DNA of 48,133 nucleotides from a virus: IMG/VR virus record IMGVR_UViG_3300043399_000060, positions 1-48,133 of that record; one strand, 5' to 3'. Made by a program: the position numbers and the translations under genes. Under the pieces are notes generated by a model. The model did no database searches. It was not told where the DNA came from and worked only from the letters and a program-made list of their open reading frames with translations. Position 1 is the stretch's first letter, and every line of letters begins with the position of its first letter. Below, one piece after another: positions 32,893 through 40,444 of this stretch.

Positions 32893-33450
32893 TTAGGTAT
32901 GACGTCTCCAGTAAAAATCAAATACTCTAAAATTGTTTTTAAAGTACATATCATATAAAGCCACTCGATCCATATAAACATCTTTTGCTATTGTAGATGG
33001 AGTTGCTGGCTCAATATTAACTCTGGCATCTGACTCACCATATTCACTGACAACTACCATAGAGTTTTTCTTGGCGATGTGGCGCATGGCTTGATTCTCA
33101 GTTAGACAATGCATAAACACATGAGTAATACCACGTGTTCTCAACCATGTTACTGCACGATCAAACATGTGTTGAGCCAATCCTTGTCCTCTATAATCCT
33201 TATCAACAGAACATCCCAATTCAGCTTCGTTATTAACGATAGCAACGTGGCAAGCAGCCACAAGATGTCCGTCTATATGATCTATACCAAACCACTTTGA
33301 GTCAGTATTGAAAGAGTTTTCAATATATGATTTGATGTAATCGTCGGAGACTCCACCACCGAATCTAAGTCGACGGTCTTCTCCTTCTAAACTGGTCAAG
33401 TGAACAACCAGCTTTGTCTTATCTAACAGCGATAATTTTCTTGGTACCAT
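32893..33450 (-). CDS. GNAT-family acetyltransferase (185 aa)
   Basis: A 185-aa GNAT: the acetyl-CoA-binding motif D-Y-R-G-Q-G-L-A is near residues 88-95, followed by a helix and by the V-F-M-H-C-L-T-E-N-Q-A strand-helix typical of the family. Substrate unknown. It starts just after the Hsp20 terminator (33455-33476) with no obvious promoter or ribosome site, so read-through may be needed. It is not part of the modification cassette and lacks the C-terminal peptide found there. Confidence 0.8.
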   Translation of the reverse strand: MVPRKLSLLDKTKLVVHLTSLEGEDRRLRFGGGVSDDYIKSYIENSFNTDSKWFGIDHIDGHLVAACHVAIVNNEAELGCSVDKDYRGQGLAQHMFDRAVTWLRTRGITHVFMHCLTENQAMRHIAKKNSMVVVSEYGESDARVNIEPATPSTIAKDVYMDRVALYDMYFKNNFRVFDFYWRRHT

Positions 33451-33454
33451 GATT

Positions 33455-33476
33455 AAAAAGGGGCATAAGCCCCTTT
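33455..33476 (-). terminator. Rho-independent terminator after hsp20
   Basis: An 8-bp perfect stem (AAAGGGGC / GCCCCTTT) with a 4-base loop and a TTTTT run on the minus strand, two bases after the Hsp20 stop codon. Placed between Hsp20 and the GNAT gene. Confidence 0.85.
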
Positions 33477-33478
33477 AA

Positions 33479-33955
33479 TTACTCTTGTAAAAGAGACTTG
33501 TCGTCTTTAGCCTTTACTGGCACTTTCTTTGGCTTAGATGCTTCTGGAATAAGACGCTCAAGAGCGATCTTAAGCATGCCATTGAAAAGTTCAGCGTCTT
33601 TGACTTCAACTTGATCATTTAGCGCAAAAGTGCGAGTGAATGCACGTGCTGCAATACCCTTGAATAAAAAGTCTTCAGATTCGTCTGCTTTTACATTACC
33701 CTTAACAACTAGCTTACCACCGTCAATCTCGATGTCAATCTCGTTCTGACCAAAGCCAGCGACTGCCATCTCAATTACGTAATGAGTATCATCAACCTTA
33801 CGGATGTTGTATGGAGGATAGTTTGGGATATTCTTAGTAACGTCGTCGTGCAATTTTTGCATTTTCGAGAATTGCTCATCGAAACCGACGAAGAACTTGT
33901 CAAAGTCCTTGAACACGTCTTGACTAAAGAATGATGGAATGAATGATTTGCTCAT
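33479..33955 (-). CDS. Small heat-shock protein, Hsp20 family
   Basis: A 158-aa alpha-crystallin-domain chaperone: the domain covers about residues 45-135, with Y-V-I-E-M-A-V-A-G-F, I-E-I-D-G-G-K-L-V-V-K-G and the C-terminal G-M-L-K-I-A-L-E-R motif, ending in I-P-E / V-P-V tail motifs. Hsp20 genes are frequent in aquatic T4-like phages and may help capsid or scaffold folding. The ribosome site (AGGAG) is strong. It is preceded by 210 non-coding, structured bases and followed by a terminator. Confidence 0.92.
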   Translation of the reverse strand: MSKSFIPSFFSQDVFKDFDKFFVGFDEQFSKMQKLHDDVTKNIPNYPPYNIRKVDDTHYVIEMAVAGFGQNEIDIEIDGGKLVVKGNVKADESEDFLFKGIAARAFTRTFALNDQVEVKDAELFNGMLKIALERLIPEASKPKKVPVKAKDDKSLLQE

Positions 33956-34165
33956 ATGTTTTCTCCTATTAAGCGAGGTTATAAAATTACCACCCGAAGC
34001 GTGGTAGTGCTGGTTACTTTATCCAGCGGCAATTAACGAATGCCAGTGAAATCTCTCGGACGCCATTGACCGTAGCATCAACGTTCCCAAGGTAGTGGGA
34101 CAAAATAGTATGCGTTTTAACTTATGGCGTAGGGCGCATCCCCTGCCACTTCCCATCCCTGAGAA
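33956..34165 (-). ncRNA. Structured non-coding leader of hsp20 or small RNA candidate
   Basis: A 210-base gap, unusually GC-richer and longer than other gaps. It holds at least three inverted repeats: TACCAC...GTGGTA (33988-34006, then ATTTTAT on the minus strand, terminator-like), GCTGG...CCAGC (34009-34027), and GTTCCCA...TGGGAC (34083-34101). No ORF, no tRNA pattern and no clear promoter. It could be an untranslated leader, a processed small RNA or a regulatory region of Hsp20. Confidence 0.35.
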
Positions 34166-34333
34166 TTATTCTGTTTGTGCAGCAGCTGCTTGTTCAGCAC
34201 GCAACTGATCAATCTGTGCATCACCTTGTTGCTTGATCTTCAAGATAAGAGCAACAACTTCATCAAATGGGTGCTTGCCCAATACGCGAAGAATAGTATT
34301 TACGTCAGATGGATTCAATTCAAGTTTAATCAT
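34166..34333 (-). CDS. Small acidic-helical protein after regA (55 aa)
   Basis: A 55-aa ORF overlapping the regA stop by four bases (ATGA at 34333). The sequence is one long amphipathic helix at the C-terminal half with an Ala/Gln-rich tail (A-E-Q-A-A-A-A-Q-T-E). Function unknown; it is translated together with RegA. Confidence 0.65.
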   Translation of the reverse strand: MIKLELNPSDVNTILRVLGKHPFDEVVALILKIKQQGDAQIDQLRAEQAAAAQTE

Positions 34334-34749
34334 TTTGTTTTCTTTCCTATGTTATATTTAGCTACCAATTCCCATTGATCCTTTTCTTTGTAAGAAACGA
34401 CCTTAATTTGAGACAAAGATGCTTTTTGTTCAGACTTCTTAGTATCTAGGATCTTCAATAAATCCCAATCTTGAAGCAATGAAGCAATAGCATTTCTACG
34501 CTCTACATCACCTTGGGTAATGTTCGATTCTTTACCGTCCAATGCAAATAGTTCTTTGAAATGTACGATAAAGTATCTGCCTTGCTTGTGTAAGATATGG
34601 CAAGACTGATATAATTTATTCTCTTTTCTGGAAGCGATACCAATTCTGGTAAGAGTTTCGCGGACTTTTAGGAAGTTGTCTGGTTCTGGCAGACTCACCT
34701 CAAGCATGGACTCAGGAGTCCAATCGTAGTAAACCATCTCGATAGTCAT
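34330..34749 (-). CDS. regA: RegA, translational repressor
   Basis: A 139-aa homologue of T4 RegA (122 aa), which binds the start region of early mRNAs and represses their translation. The conserved core F-L-K-V-R-E-T-L-T-R-I-G-I-A, the Y-Q-S-C-H-I-L segment and Y-F-I-V-H-F-K-E match T4 closely. It has an N-terminal extension of about 16 residues relative to T4. Start overlaps the gp62 stop (one base), the same gene order as T4. Confidence 0.95.
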   Translation of the reverse strand: MTIEMVYYDWTPESMLEVSLPEPDNFLKVRETLTRIGIASRKENKLYQSCHILHKQGRYFIVHFKELFALDGKESNITQGDVERRNAIASLLQDWDLLKILDTKKSEQKASLSQIKVVSYKEKDQWELVAKYNIGKKTK

Positions 34750-35126
34750 TATTTTCCACCTTTATATAATTTTTCTTTTATCATAGTAAGTTGTTCATCT
34801 GAAAGGACAGTTAGTGCCTCTTTCGCCTTTTCGTCAGAGTACTTAAAGTACTCTTTAACTAAGAGCATGGATTCTGAGCTGGCATCTTTTTTAGCCCACT
34901 TACTAAATCGCTTGCGCTTAGGTATAGTATTTAGGAAAAAGAAAAACTGCCAGTCCTTATCGATGAAGCTGAGACGGTTCATCTCATTAGCATACATGAC
35001 GGTGTCTGGAAAATATGATAATCCTCGGTTTACAATATAAGGTAAGTAGTCCTTTGAAGCTGTTGGGTCTTCGAATAAATTTCTTTTGTTATCACAAATC
35101 GCATTAATAAAGTCAAAAGGTGTCAT
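34749..35126 (-). CDS. 62: Clamp loader small subunit, T4 gp62-like
   Basis: A 125-aa protein in the T4 gp62 position, with D-W-Q-F-F-F-F-L-N-T-I-P-K-R-K-R-F near residues 58-74, resembling the central gp62 region. It is shorter than T4 gp62 (187 aa), as in other aquatic T4-like phages. With gp44 it loads clamp gp45 on DNA. Confidence 0.85.
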   Translation of the reverse strand: MTPFDFINAICDNKRNLFEDPTASKDYLPYIVNRGLSYFPDTVMYANEMNRLSFIDKDWQFFFFLNTIPKRKRFSKWAKKDASSESMLLVKEYFKYSDEKAKEALTVLSDEQLTMIKEKLYKGGK

Positions 35127-35296
35127 TCGTTAAGTACCCAATTCTCTGCTGCGTCTTCAGCTTTGTCTAGACTGTGATATGTTTCGTACAATTCTTCACC
35201 AGAAACAGTGTCAGTGAATACTACTTGGTAGTCACCAGTGATGATTGACTCAACTGTTGCTATTCTTGTTCCTTGTTGATATGTGCTAATTTCCAT
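35123..35296 (-). CDS. Hypothetical protein between gp44 and gp62 genes (57 aa)
   Basis: A 57-aa acidic ORF starting at ATG 35296 directly after the upstream stop and overlapping the gp62 start (ATGA). It looks like a two-stranded sheet plus helix (Y-H-S-L-D-K-A-E-D-A-A-E-N-W). No known family. Confidence 0.6.
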   Translation of the reverse strand: MEISTYQQGTRIATVESIITGDYQVVFTDTVSGEELYETYHSLDKAEDAAENWVLNE

Positions 35297-35620
35297 TTAA
35301 ATAAATCCTACTTCTTTTAAGTTTTCTGATGTTGCATTGAATTTCTTGTTAGGGAATCTCTTTGCAAGTTCTTTTTCTAACTCGTCACGAGTCATGCCTT
35401 GACCCATAAACTCATCATTTTCAGAATTAAATACATACAGGGCTTCGCCATGTTTTTCGATTTTAATCGGAATGGTGTTTTCTTTGATAGTATTTACCAT
35501 ATCTGTTTCAAGGGCATCTAGCATAGATGACACAACTTTCTTAGCATAACGCTCACGTTGCACCCACCCAAAAACAAAACCCAAAACAAACGCGATAGCA
35601 AAAGCAATAACGAGTTCCAT
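35297..35620 (-). CDS. Membrane-anchored small protein (107 aa)
   Basis: A 107-aa protein with one N-terminal hydrophobic segment (residues 2-19, rich in A, F, V, G) followed by R-E-R-Y and a soluble domain, topology suggesting an inner-membrane anchor with cytoplasmic domain. It sits inside the clamp-loader operon, where a membrane protein is unexpected; it may be a phage-specific host-interaction protein. Unrecognised family. Confidence 0.6.
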   Translation of the reverse strand: MELVIAFAIAFVLGFVFGWVQRERYAKKVVSSMLDALETDMVNTIKENTIPIKIEKHGEALYVFNSENDEFMGQGMTRDELEKELAKRFPNKKFNATSENLKEVGFI

Positions 35621-35629
35621 ATATGTATC

Positions 35630-36583
35630 TCACTTAAATTTACAGTTAGCCATGATCTCAGTAAGAGCAGCCATGATATTCAATTCTTGATCAGCCACGA
35701 ACGCTGCCTTGTATTGATAGTCAGCCAAGATAAGAACCATCTGTGGAATGCTAGGCGGTTCCATGTAAGTAGTAGATGTATCATAAAACTGACGGAAAAG
35801 ACCAGTAATATCAGCATCTGAATTCTTGGCAACCCAAGAACGAACTTCAGTAAAGTTCTTTTCTTTCAAGAATCCAATCAGAGTCTTGTAAGACTCTTCT
35901 GACATATTGATAAGAATACCAGAATCAATCTTACCCGCCACAGAGTATTTCTGTAGTTCATTCAGGATTCGGCGATAGTCAGGAAAGTGTTTGGTAGTTA
36001 GCTCAGCAACAGACTTTGGATCAAACTCAATACCTTCTTGCTTCAAGATTTTAGTTGCGCGCTTAAAGAAAGTAGCAGCAATCTCTTGCTTGTCTTTGTT
36101 CTCAATCTTAAAATCTACGTTGGCGCAACGTGAGCGCAGTGGCTCAATGATTTTATTCTTGAAGTTACATGTAAAGATAAAGCGACAGTTAGCAGAGAAT
36201 TCTTCCATGAAAGAACGCAGTGCAGGTTGAACAGAATCTGATGTCATATAATCAGCTTCGTCAATAATAACAACCTTCTTGGCATCAGTCAAAGAAACAG
36301 TCGAAGCAAATGCCGTGATTGTAGTTCTAAGAGTATCAATCTTACGACCCTCATCAGAACCGTTGATCATCAGATACTCTGCACCAATTTCATTACACAA
36401 GGCTTTAGCCACAGTTGTCTTACCAACACCAGCTGTTCCAGAAAACAAAAAGTGTGGAAGTTCACCCTGAGCAATATATTCCCTGAATGTCTTTTTCAGA
36501 GACTCTGGTAGAACACAATCATCAATTTTCTGTGGGCGATACTTTTCAACCCACAGAAATTGTTCTTCACGGCTATCAATCAT
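35630..36583 (-). CDS. 44: Clamp loader ATPase subunit, T4 gp44-like
   Basis: A 317-aa AAA+ ATPase (T4 gp44 is 319 aa). Walker A G-T-A-G-V-G-K-T-T at residues 49-57, Walker B I-I-D-E-A-D near 107-112 and the S-R-C arginine-finger motif near 149-151 are present. It opens gp45 and loads it on primer-template DNA with gp62. Confidence 0.96.
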   Translation of the reverse strand: MIDSREEQFLWVEKYRPQKIDDCVLPESLKKTFREYIAQGELPHFLFSGTAGVGKTTVAKALCNEIGAEYLMINGSDEGRKIDTLRTTITAFASTVSLTDAKKVVIIDEADYMTSDSVQPALRSFMEEFSANCRFIFTCNFKNKIIEPLRSRCANVDFKIENKDKQEIAATFFKRATKILKQEGIEFDPKSVAELTTKHFPDYRRILNELQKYSVAGKIDSGILINMSEESYKTLIGFLKEKNFTEVRSWVAKNSDADITGLFRQFYDTSTTYMEPPSIPQMVLILADYQYKAAFVADQELNIMAALTEIMANCKFK

Positions 36584-36596
36584 TATAAAAACTCCA

Positions 36597-38072
36597 TCAT
36601 TTATTAAATTTCACGTAATAGTTGTTTTGTTCCAACAACACTTTGTGTTCGATGTAAATACCAGTCTCAACATTGCTTAGGTATTCTTGGTACTTTCGAA
36701 TCTGTTCATCAATTATACCTGAACCATATGAATCAATCAAGTCTTTTTTGATTGCTTCGCGGTCAAACATCTCAAGACCATTCATGACTTGAGCCCAATT
36801 TGGTGCATTGAACATATGATATTCATCAGAGAATGTATGCTGCGTTGGTAGAGATTTCTTGAATGTCTCCAAGTGTTGTTCTACAAAATCAGTCTTGGTC
36901 ATCATCGTTGGTAATGCACGCCAGAATGCAGTGTCATTACGTTTTGTCATATAATGCAATTGAACAAAATCAACAATATTGTCAAAACAAGATTCAAACT
37001 TCTTGTTGTACTCTTCTGCAACAGACCTGTCGTATTTCCATCTGTTGAGAGACCTTGCAATACCAAATGCTTGCAAAATCGAATTGCCAATACTAGAAGC
37101 CTCTAGTGGTTCTACAAATGAAGAAGATAAACCAACAGAAACACAATTATTGATCCAGCTGCGATCAACGCGACCAGCTTCAAATTTAATGTCTTTGGCG
37201 ATAACAACTTCTTCATCGTACACTGATTGGATTTCTTTATAAGCCCCATCAGAATCAATAAACTCATCACAGAACACATATCCGTTACCGTATCTACCTT
37301 GCGTTGAAATTCTCCAATTCCAACCAGAAGACAATGCTCTTGATAATGTATATGGCTTTAGATCACTAACATCGCTAGTTGGAAAAGCCAAAGCATGGTT
37401 CATTGGAAGATATTTCTTATATGAAACAAACTTAGCTCCAAGTTTACTGGAGATAACTCTCTTAAATCCACTGCTGTCAATAAACAAATCAGCATGATGC
37501 TTTTCACCATTCTCATCGAGTAGATAATCAACATCACCGTTTTCTTTTAAAGACACATCAACAACAGTAGTCTTTTTAAATGTGATTCCACGCTCTGAAC
37601 AAACATCATGTAAAAACGTATTGAGCTTGTTTGTGTTGAAGTGATATTGATTAACTGACTTTAATCCGCTGCCATAGTGAATAAGATTTGTATCAACAAT
37701 AACATCTTCAGTCTTGATATTAGATGCGATTAAAGATCTAACGAATGGAAGAGAGTGTGCATACTCGCCACTATATTCTGAGAAGAAAGGTTCAGCTAAA
37801 GAGTGAAAATAACTCTTGCCATCACCATTCCAATTCTCAAACTTAATACCTTTTTTAAGGGCAGCGTCAGTATTTCTAACCAATCGATGAATGTTAATGT
37901 CGCAGTATTCAACGAATGTTTTCCAGTGTTCTGTAGAACCTTCACCGACACCAATAATACCAACAGCATCAGACTCTAGAACCTGAATTTTATATGCAGG
38001 ATTAGTTCTCTGCAGGATGATGGCAGTCACCAATCCTGCAGTACCAGCACCAAGGATGGTTATACTTTTCAT
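36597..38072 (-). CDS. Flavin-dependent halogenase (tryptophan halogenase family)
   Basis: A complete 491-aa flavin-dependent halogenase: FAD-binding G-A-G-T-A-G at residues 8-13, G-V-G-E-G-S-T near 41-47, the candidate catalytic Lys73 in the L-K-K-G-I-K-F-E-N-W segment, and the G250-W-N-W-R-I-S halogenase signature with Ser in place of the usual Pro. The family makes HOCl/HOBr-type species at Lys to halogenate aromatics. The phage enzyme VirX1 of cyanophage Syn10 is related in kind. It lies between gp44 and gp45, in the replication operon, with one-base overlap to gp45. Substrate unknown. Confidence 0.88.
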   Translation of the reverse strand: MKSITILGAGTAGLVTAIILQRTNPAYKIQVLESDAVGIIGVGEGSTEHWKTFVEYCDINIHRLVRNTDAALKKGIKFENWNGDGKSYFHSLAEPFFSEYSGEYAHSLPFVRSLIASNIKTEDVIVDTNLIHYGSGLKSVNQYHFNTNKLNTFLHDVCSERGITFKKTTVVDVSLKENGDVDYLLDENGEKHHADLFIDSSGFKRVISSKLGAKFVSYKKYLPMNHALAFPTSDVSDLKPYTLSRALSSGWNWRISTQGRYGNGYVFCDEFIDSDGAYKEIQSVYDEEVVIAKDIKFEAGRVDRSWINNCVSVGLSSSFVEPLEASSIGNSILQAFGIARSLNRWKYDRSVAEEYNKKFESCFDNIVDFVQLHYMTKRNDTAFWRALPTMMTKTDFVEQHLETFKKSLPTQHTFSDEYHMFNAPNWAQVMNGLEMFDREAIKKDLIDSYGSGIIDEQIRKYQEYLSNVETGIYIEHKVLLEQNNYYVKFNK

Positions 38073-38728
38073 CAGAAGTCGAATGTAGAATCAGATTCAA
38101 CAGCAACGTAATACACTAGATCACCAGCAGACTTGAAACGAGAGATTTTCTTGCTGGAAATACTAACAGTATATTCGCCTGGAAGCATCTTAAGGTTTTC
38201 AACTTTCAAATTGACTTTGAAAGACTTGTCTGTGGATCCAACTGGCTCGCTGAAAGAGTTACCAGTTGCATTCTTTTTATCGCCAACTACAGCAGTAATA
38301 GTAGTACCGTCACCAACAATAGAAACGTCGGATGCACGAAGAACTGAAGCAGTCTTGTGAATCATGTTCAACATGGCAGCAGTCATTGTGAACTCGATGT
38401 CAGCATTCGGGAATGTGATAGACTTTTGCGGAGCAGTCAAGACAGTTGCATCAGCTGCAAAGTATTTGATGCTCATGTTACCTTGCTTGATAGTGACATA
38501 CTTTGCATCAAAGTCCAATTCAGGATCTTCGAACAATGACATGGCACCAAGGAATTCGTTCAGATCGTAGATACCAAAGTCTGGGAATGTCTCAGAAACA
38601 ACAGCGTCTGCCATCACGTTCTTTTGAGCAGAGATTGTTGCCAGTTTATTACCTTGCTTCAACAGAAGGTTTCCATTGATGCCTGCAAAGTTCTTAAACA
38701 GGGCAAGGGTTTCTTTTGATAGTTTCAT
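38072..38728 (-). CDS. 45: Sliding clamp, T4 gp45-like
   Basis: A 218-aa clamp (T4 gp45 is 228 aa) with two repeated beta-alpha-beta halves. It forms a trimeric ring that tethers gp43 and, in late transcription, gp33/gp55 to DNA. The first gene after promoter 38761-38789, starting an operon gp45-halogenase-gp44-gp62-RegA. In this phage it could also be a platform for the modification enzymes whose C-termini resemble that of gp43. Confidence 0.93.
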   Translation of the reverse strand: MKLSKETLALFKNFAGINGNLLLKQGNKLATISAQKNVMADAVVSETFPDFGIYDLNEFLGAMSLFEDPELDFDAKYVTIKQGNMSIKYFAADATVLTAPQKSITFPNADIEFTMTAAMLNMIHKTASVLRASDVSIVGDGTTITAVVGDKKNATGNSFSEPVGSTDKSFKVNLKVENLKMLPGEYTVSISSKKISRFKSAGDLVYYVAVESDSTFDF

Positions 38729-38760
38729 TATTTCTCCTAAAATATATTACTATATATAAA

Positions 38761-38789
38761 ATTATACATCAAAAGGCTCTTCGAGCCAA
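38761..38789 (-). promoter_or_regulatory. Sigma70-like promoter of the clamp operon
   Basis: Minus strand TTGGCT (38789-38784), 17-base spacer, TATAAT (38766-38761) preceded by TG, 32 bases before the gp45 start. Unusually its -35 box and spacer lie within the terminator hairpin of the upstream AhpD gene. Confidence 0.8.
38771..38787 (-). terminator. Rho-independent terminator overlapping a promoter
   Basis: A compact hairpin GGCTC-TTC-GAGCC with four T after it on the minus strand, ending the AhpC/AhpD transcript. It shares bases with the -35 region of the gp45 promoter, so a folded transcript end and the new start are physically coupled. Confidence 0.7.
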
Positions 38790-38801
38790 ATTTATTTTTG
38801 C

Positions 38802-39308
38802 TCAACTATTCAATACTTTGGCGCAAGAATTGATAACTGCAGCAATTCGACCAATATCACGGAGTTGTTCAACAGTGTAACCTTCTTGCTTCAAAGTCTC
38901 GTAGTGAGCCTTAACGCAAAAGTGACACTTACCAACGATACTTGCAGCCAGAGAGAATGCTTCGAAGTTAGACTTTGTAGTGCCACCATGAGAGGCAATA
39001 GCGTTCATGCGCAGTTGAGCAGGTAAGCCAGACAATGACGGATCATCAGCCATCTCAACATACGGATACCATACGTTGTTCTGAGCCATAATACTTGCGG
39101 CGGTCATAGCGGAGTCTGCATAAACTGGACTATCAGCCAACAACACAGACAATAATTTACCGTTACCAGTTGCAGCTAATGCTGCTACGGCACAACCCAT
39201 AGCAACATCAGCATCCAATGTGCTACGCAAAAGGACAGCGTCCAAGTTTAACTTGGTGTCCTTTGCGTATTCTGGCAACGCTTCTTTAACAGAATCGTTG
39301 AATGCCAT
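38802..39308 (-). CDS. ahpD: AhpD-type alkylhydroperoxidase
   Basis: A 168-aa all-helical AhpD/carboxymuconolactone decarboxylase-family protein. The redox centre C128-H-F-C131 with H135 and E116 matches the arrangement of Mycobacterium AhpD (C130, C133, H137, E118) almost residue by residue. It re-reduces AhpC and has weak peroxidase activity of its own. It starts on the last base of the ahpC stop, and a terminator follows. Confidence 0.9.
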   Translation of the reverse strand: MAFNDSVKEALPEYAKDTKLNLDAVLLRSTLDADVAMGCAVAALAATGNGKLLSVLLADSPVYADSAMTAASIMAQNNVWYPYVEMADDPSLSGLPAQLRMNAIASHGGTTKSNFEAFSLAASIVGKCHFCVKAHYETLKQEGYTVEQLRDIGRIAAVINSCAKVLNS

Positions 39309-39847
39309 TACAGTGTCTCCCCGCCGATAGTACGGTTACATGCACACAACTCACCAGTTTGCAATGCGTCAAGAATACGCAGAGTTTCTTCTGGGCTACG
39401 ACCAACGTCCAAGTTGTTCACAGTAACGTGTTGGATAACGTTCTCTGGGTCAACAATGAAAGTTGCGCGTAGTGCTGCACCTGCAGGTGCATAGAATACA
39501 CCTAGTTGTTCAACAAGACTCAACTCACCACGCTGTGTATCAGCAAACTGTGTGTGGATGATTTTCTTCAAGTCAGGGTGTGCATTTTGCCATGCTGACT
39601 TACAGAACTCGTTATCAGTAGAGCCAGTTAGCAATACTGCGTCGCGATCATTGAAGTCGCGTGTCAACTTATCGTATGCTACGATTTCAGTTGGACAAAC
39701 AAAGGTGAAGTCTTTAGGATAGAACACGATGACTTTCCACTTACCTTCAAAAGACTTGTCTGTAATTGTGAAGTATGGATCAGCTGGTTGTCCAGGCTTA
39801 ACACCTGTTACTGCGAACGATGTTAGTTTATCACCGATTGTTTTCAT
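39308..39847 (-). CDS. ahpC: Peroxiredoxin AhpC (2-Cys)
   Basis: A 179-aa peroxiredoxin: F-V-C51-P-T-E is the peroxidatic Cys site and C168-A-C170 near the C-terminus supplies resolving cysteines, as in the mycobacterial-type AhpC paired with AhpD. It reduces H2O2 and organic peroxides. Promoter at 39877-39905 lies 30 bases upstream. AhpC/AhpD pairs are cell-type defence genes rarely seen in phages, so they were probably acquired from a bacterium. Confidence 0.92.
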   Translation of the reverse strand: MKTIGDKLTSFAVTGVKPGQPADPYFTITDKSFEGKWKVIVFYPKDFTFVCPTEIVAYDKLTRDFNDRDAVLLTGSTDNEFCKSAWQNAHPDLKKIIHTQFADTQRGELSLVEQLGVFYAPAGAALRATFIVDPENVIQHVTVNNLDVGRSPEETLRILDALQTGELCACNRTIGGETL

Positions 39848-39876
39848 TTTTAATTTTCCCTTTTAAATTGTATAGA

Positions 39877-39905
39877 AGTATAACTCTGAGTTTCTTTCAA
39901 GGCAA
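39877..39905 (-). promoter_or_regulatory. Sigma70-like promoter of ahpCD
   Basis: Minus strand TTGCCT (39905-39900), 17-base spacer, TATACT (39882-39877). It precedes the AhpC start at 39847 and, with the terminator at 38771, would give the pair its own short transcript. Confidence 0.75.
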
Positions 39906-39910
39906 ATTAT

Positions 39911-40444
39911 TTACCAATCAGAACTTGGACCAGAGTCAGAACTTGATGAGTAAGAACTCGATGAATCAGAACTTGAACTCCAAGATGATTTTGGGCTAGA
40001 TGTATCAGAATCGCCCCAGCCATATGATGATTCGTTTGTTTTGACACTAACAGATCCAGTGTCTTCATTTTTAGTAACAACACCAGAAATACTATCAGTA
40101 TTAGAATGCATCAAGGTATTGATAACAGCTGCAGTCATCATACCATCCATAAAACCATCATCGTGAGATTTAACAGATTGTGTTGGTGATGGAGCATAAG
40201 AAACAGTTGTTTCTTTTCCACGAGGTGGAACAGCGCGAGTATTAACTGCAGCTGCAGCCTTCATTTTAGCTTGAAAGTTTTTACGAGACTGACGAGCAAT
40301 TTCGATTTCTCGAAGACGCTCTTGCTCAGCTTGTTCTTCTTTAAACTTTTTACGTCGTTGATTGATTCGGAGTTGAGCACGAATCGCCAGAATGGCTAAA
40401 GCCACCCCAGCAATCGCCACAGCAATTACTAGGATGTCGTCCAT
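39911..40444 (-). CDS. Membrane-anchored Ser-rich protein (177 aa)
   Basis: An N-terminal hydrophobic segment (residues 4-23), a basic-acidic helical region of about 50 residues, a middle G-F-M-D-G-M-M-T-A-A-V-I-N-T segment, and a final 30 residues almost all Ser with Asp, Trp and Tyr. Low-complexity tail and single anchor suggest a membrane protein, with C-terminus cytoplasmic or periplasmic undecided. Overlaps the SPFH gene stop by one base. Function unknown. Confidence 0.55.
   Translation of the reverse strand: MDDILVIAVAIAGVALAILAIRAQLRINQRRKKFKEEQAEQERLREIEIARQSRKNFQAKMKAAAAVNTRAVPPRGKETTVSYAPSPTQSVKSHDDGFMDGMMTAAVINTLMHSNTDSISGVVTKNEDTGSVSVKTNESSYGWGDSDTSSPKSSWSSSSDSSSSYSSSSDSGPSSDW

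Noticed and set aside
33956-34165. tRNA gene or RNA thermometer before hsp20
   Set aside because: No cloverleaf with a T-arm could be drawn, and no stretch pairs well with the AGGAG ribosome site as ROSE or fourU thermometers require.
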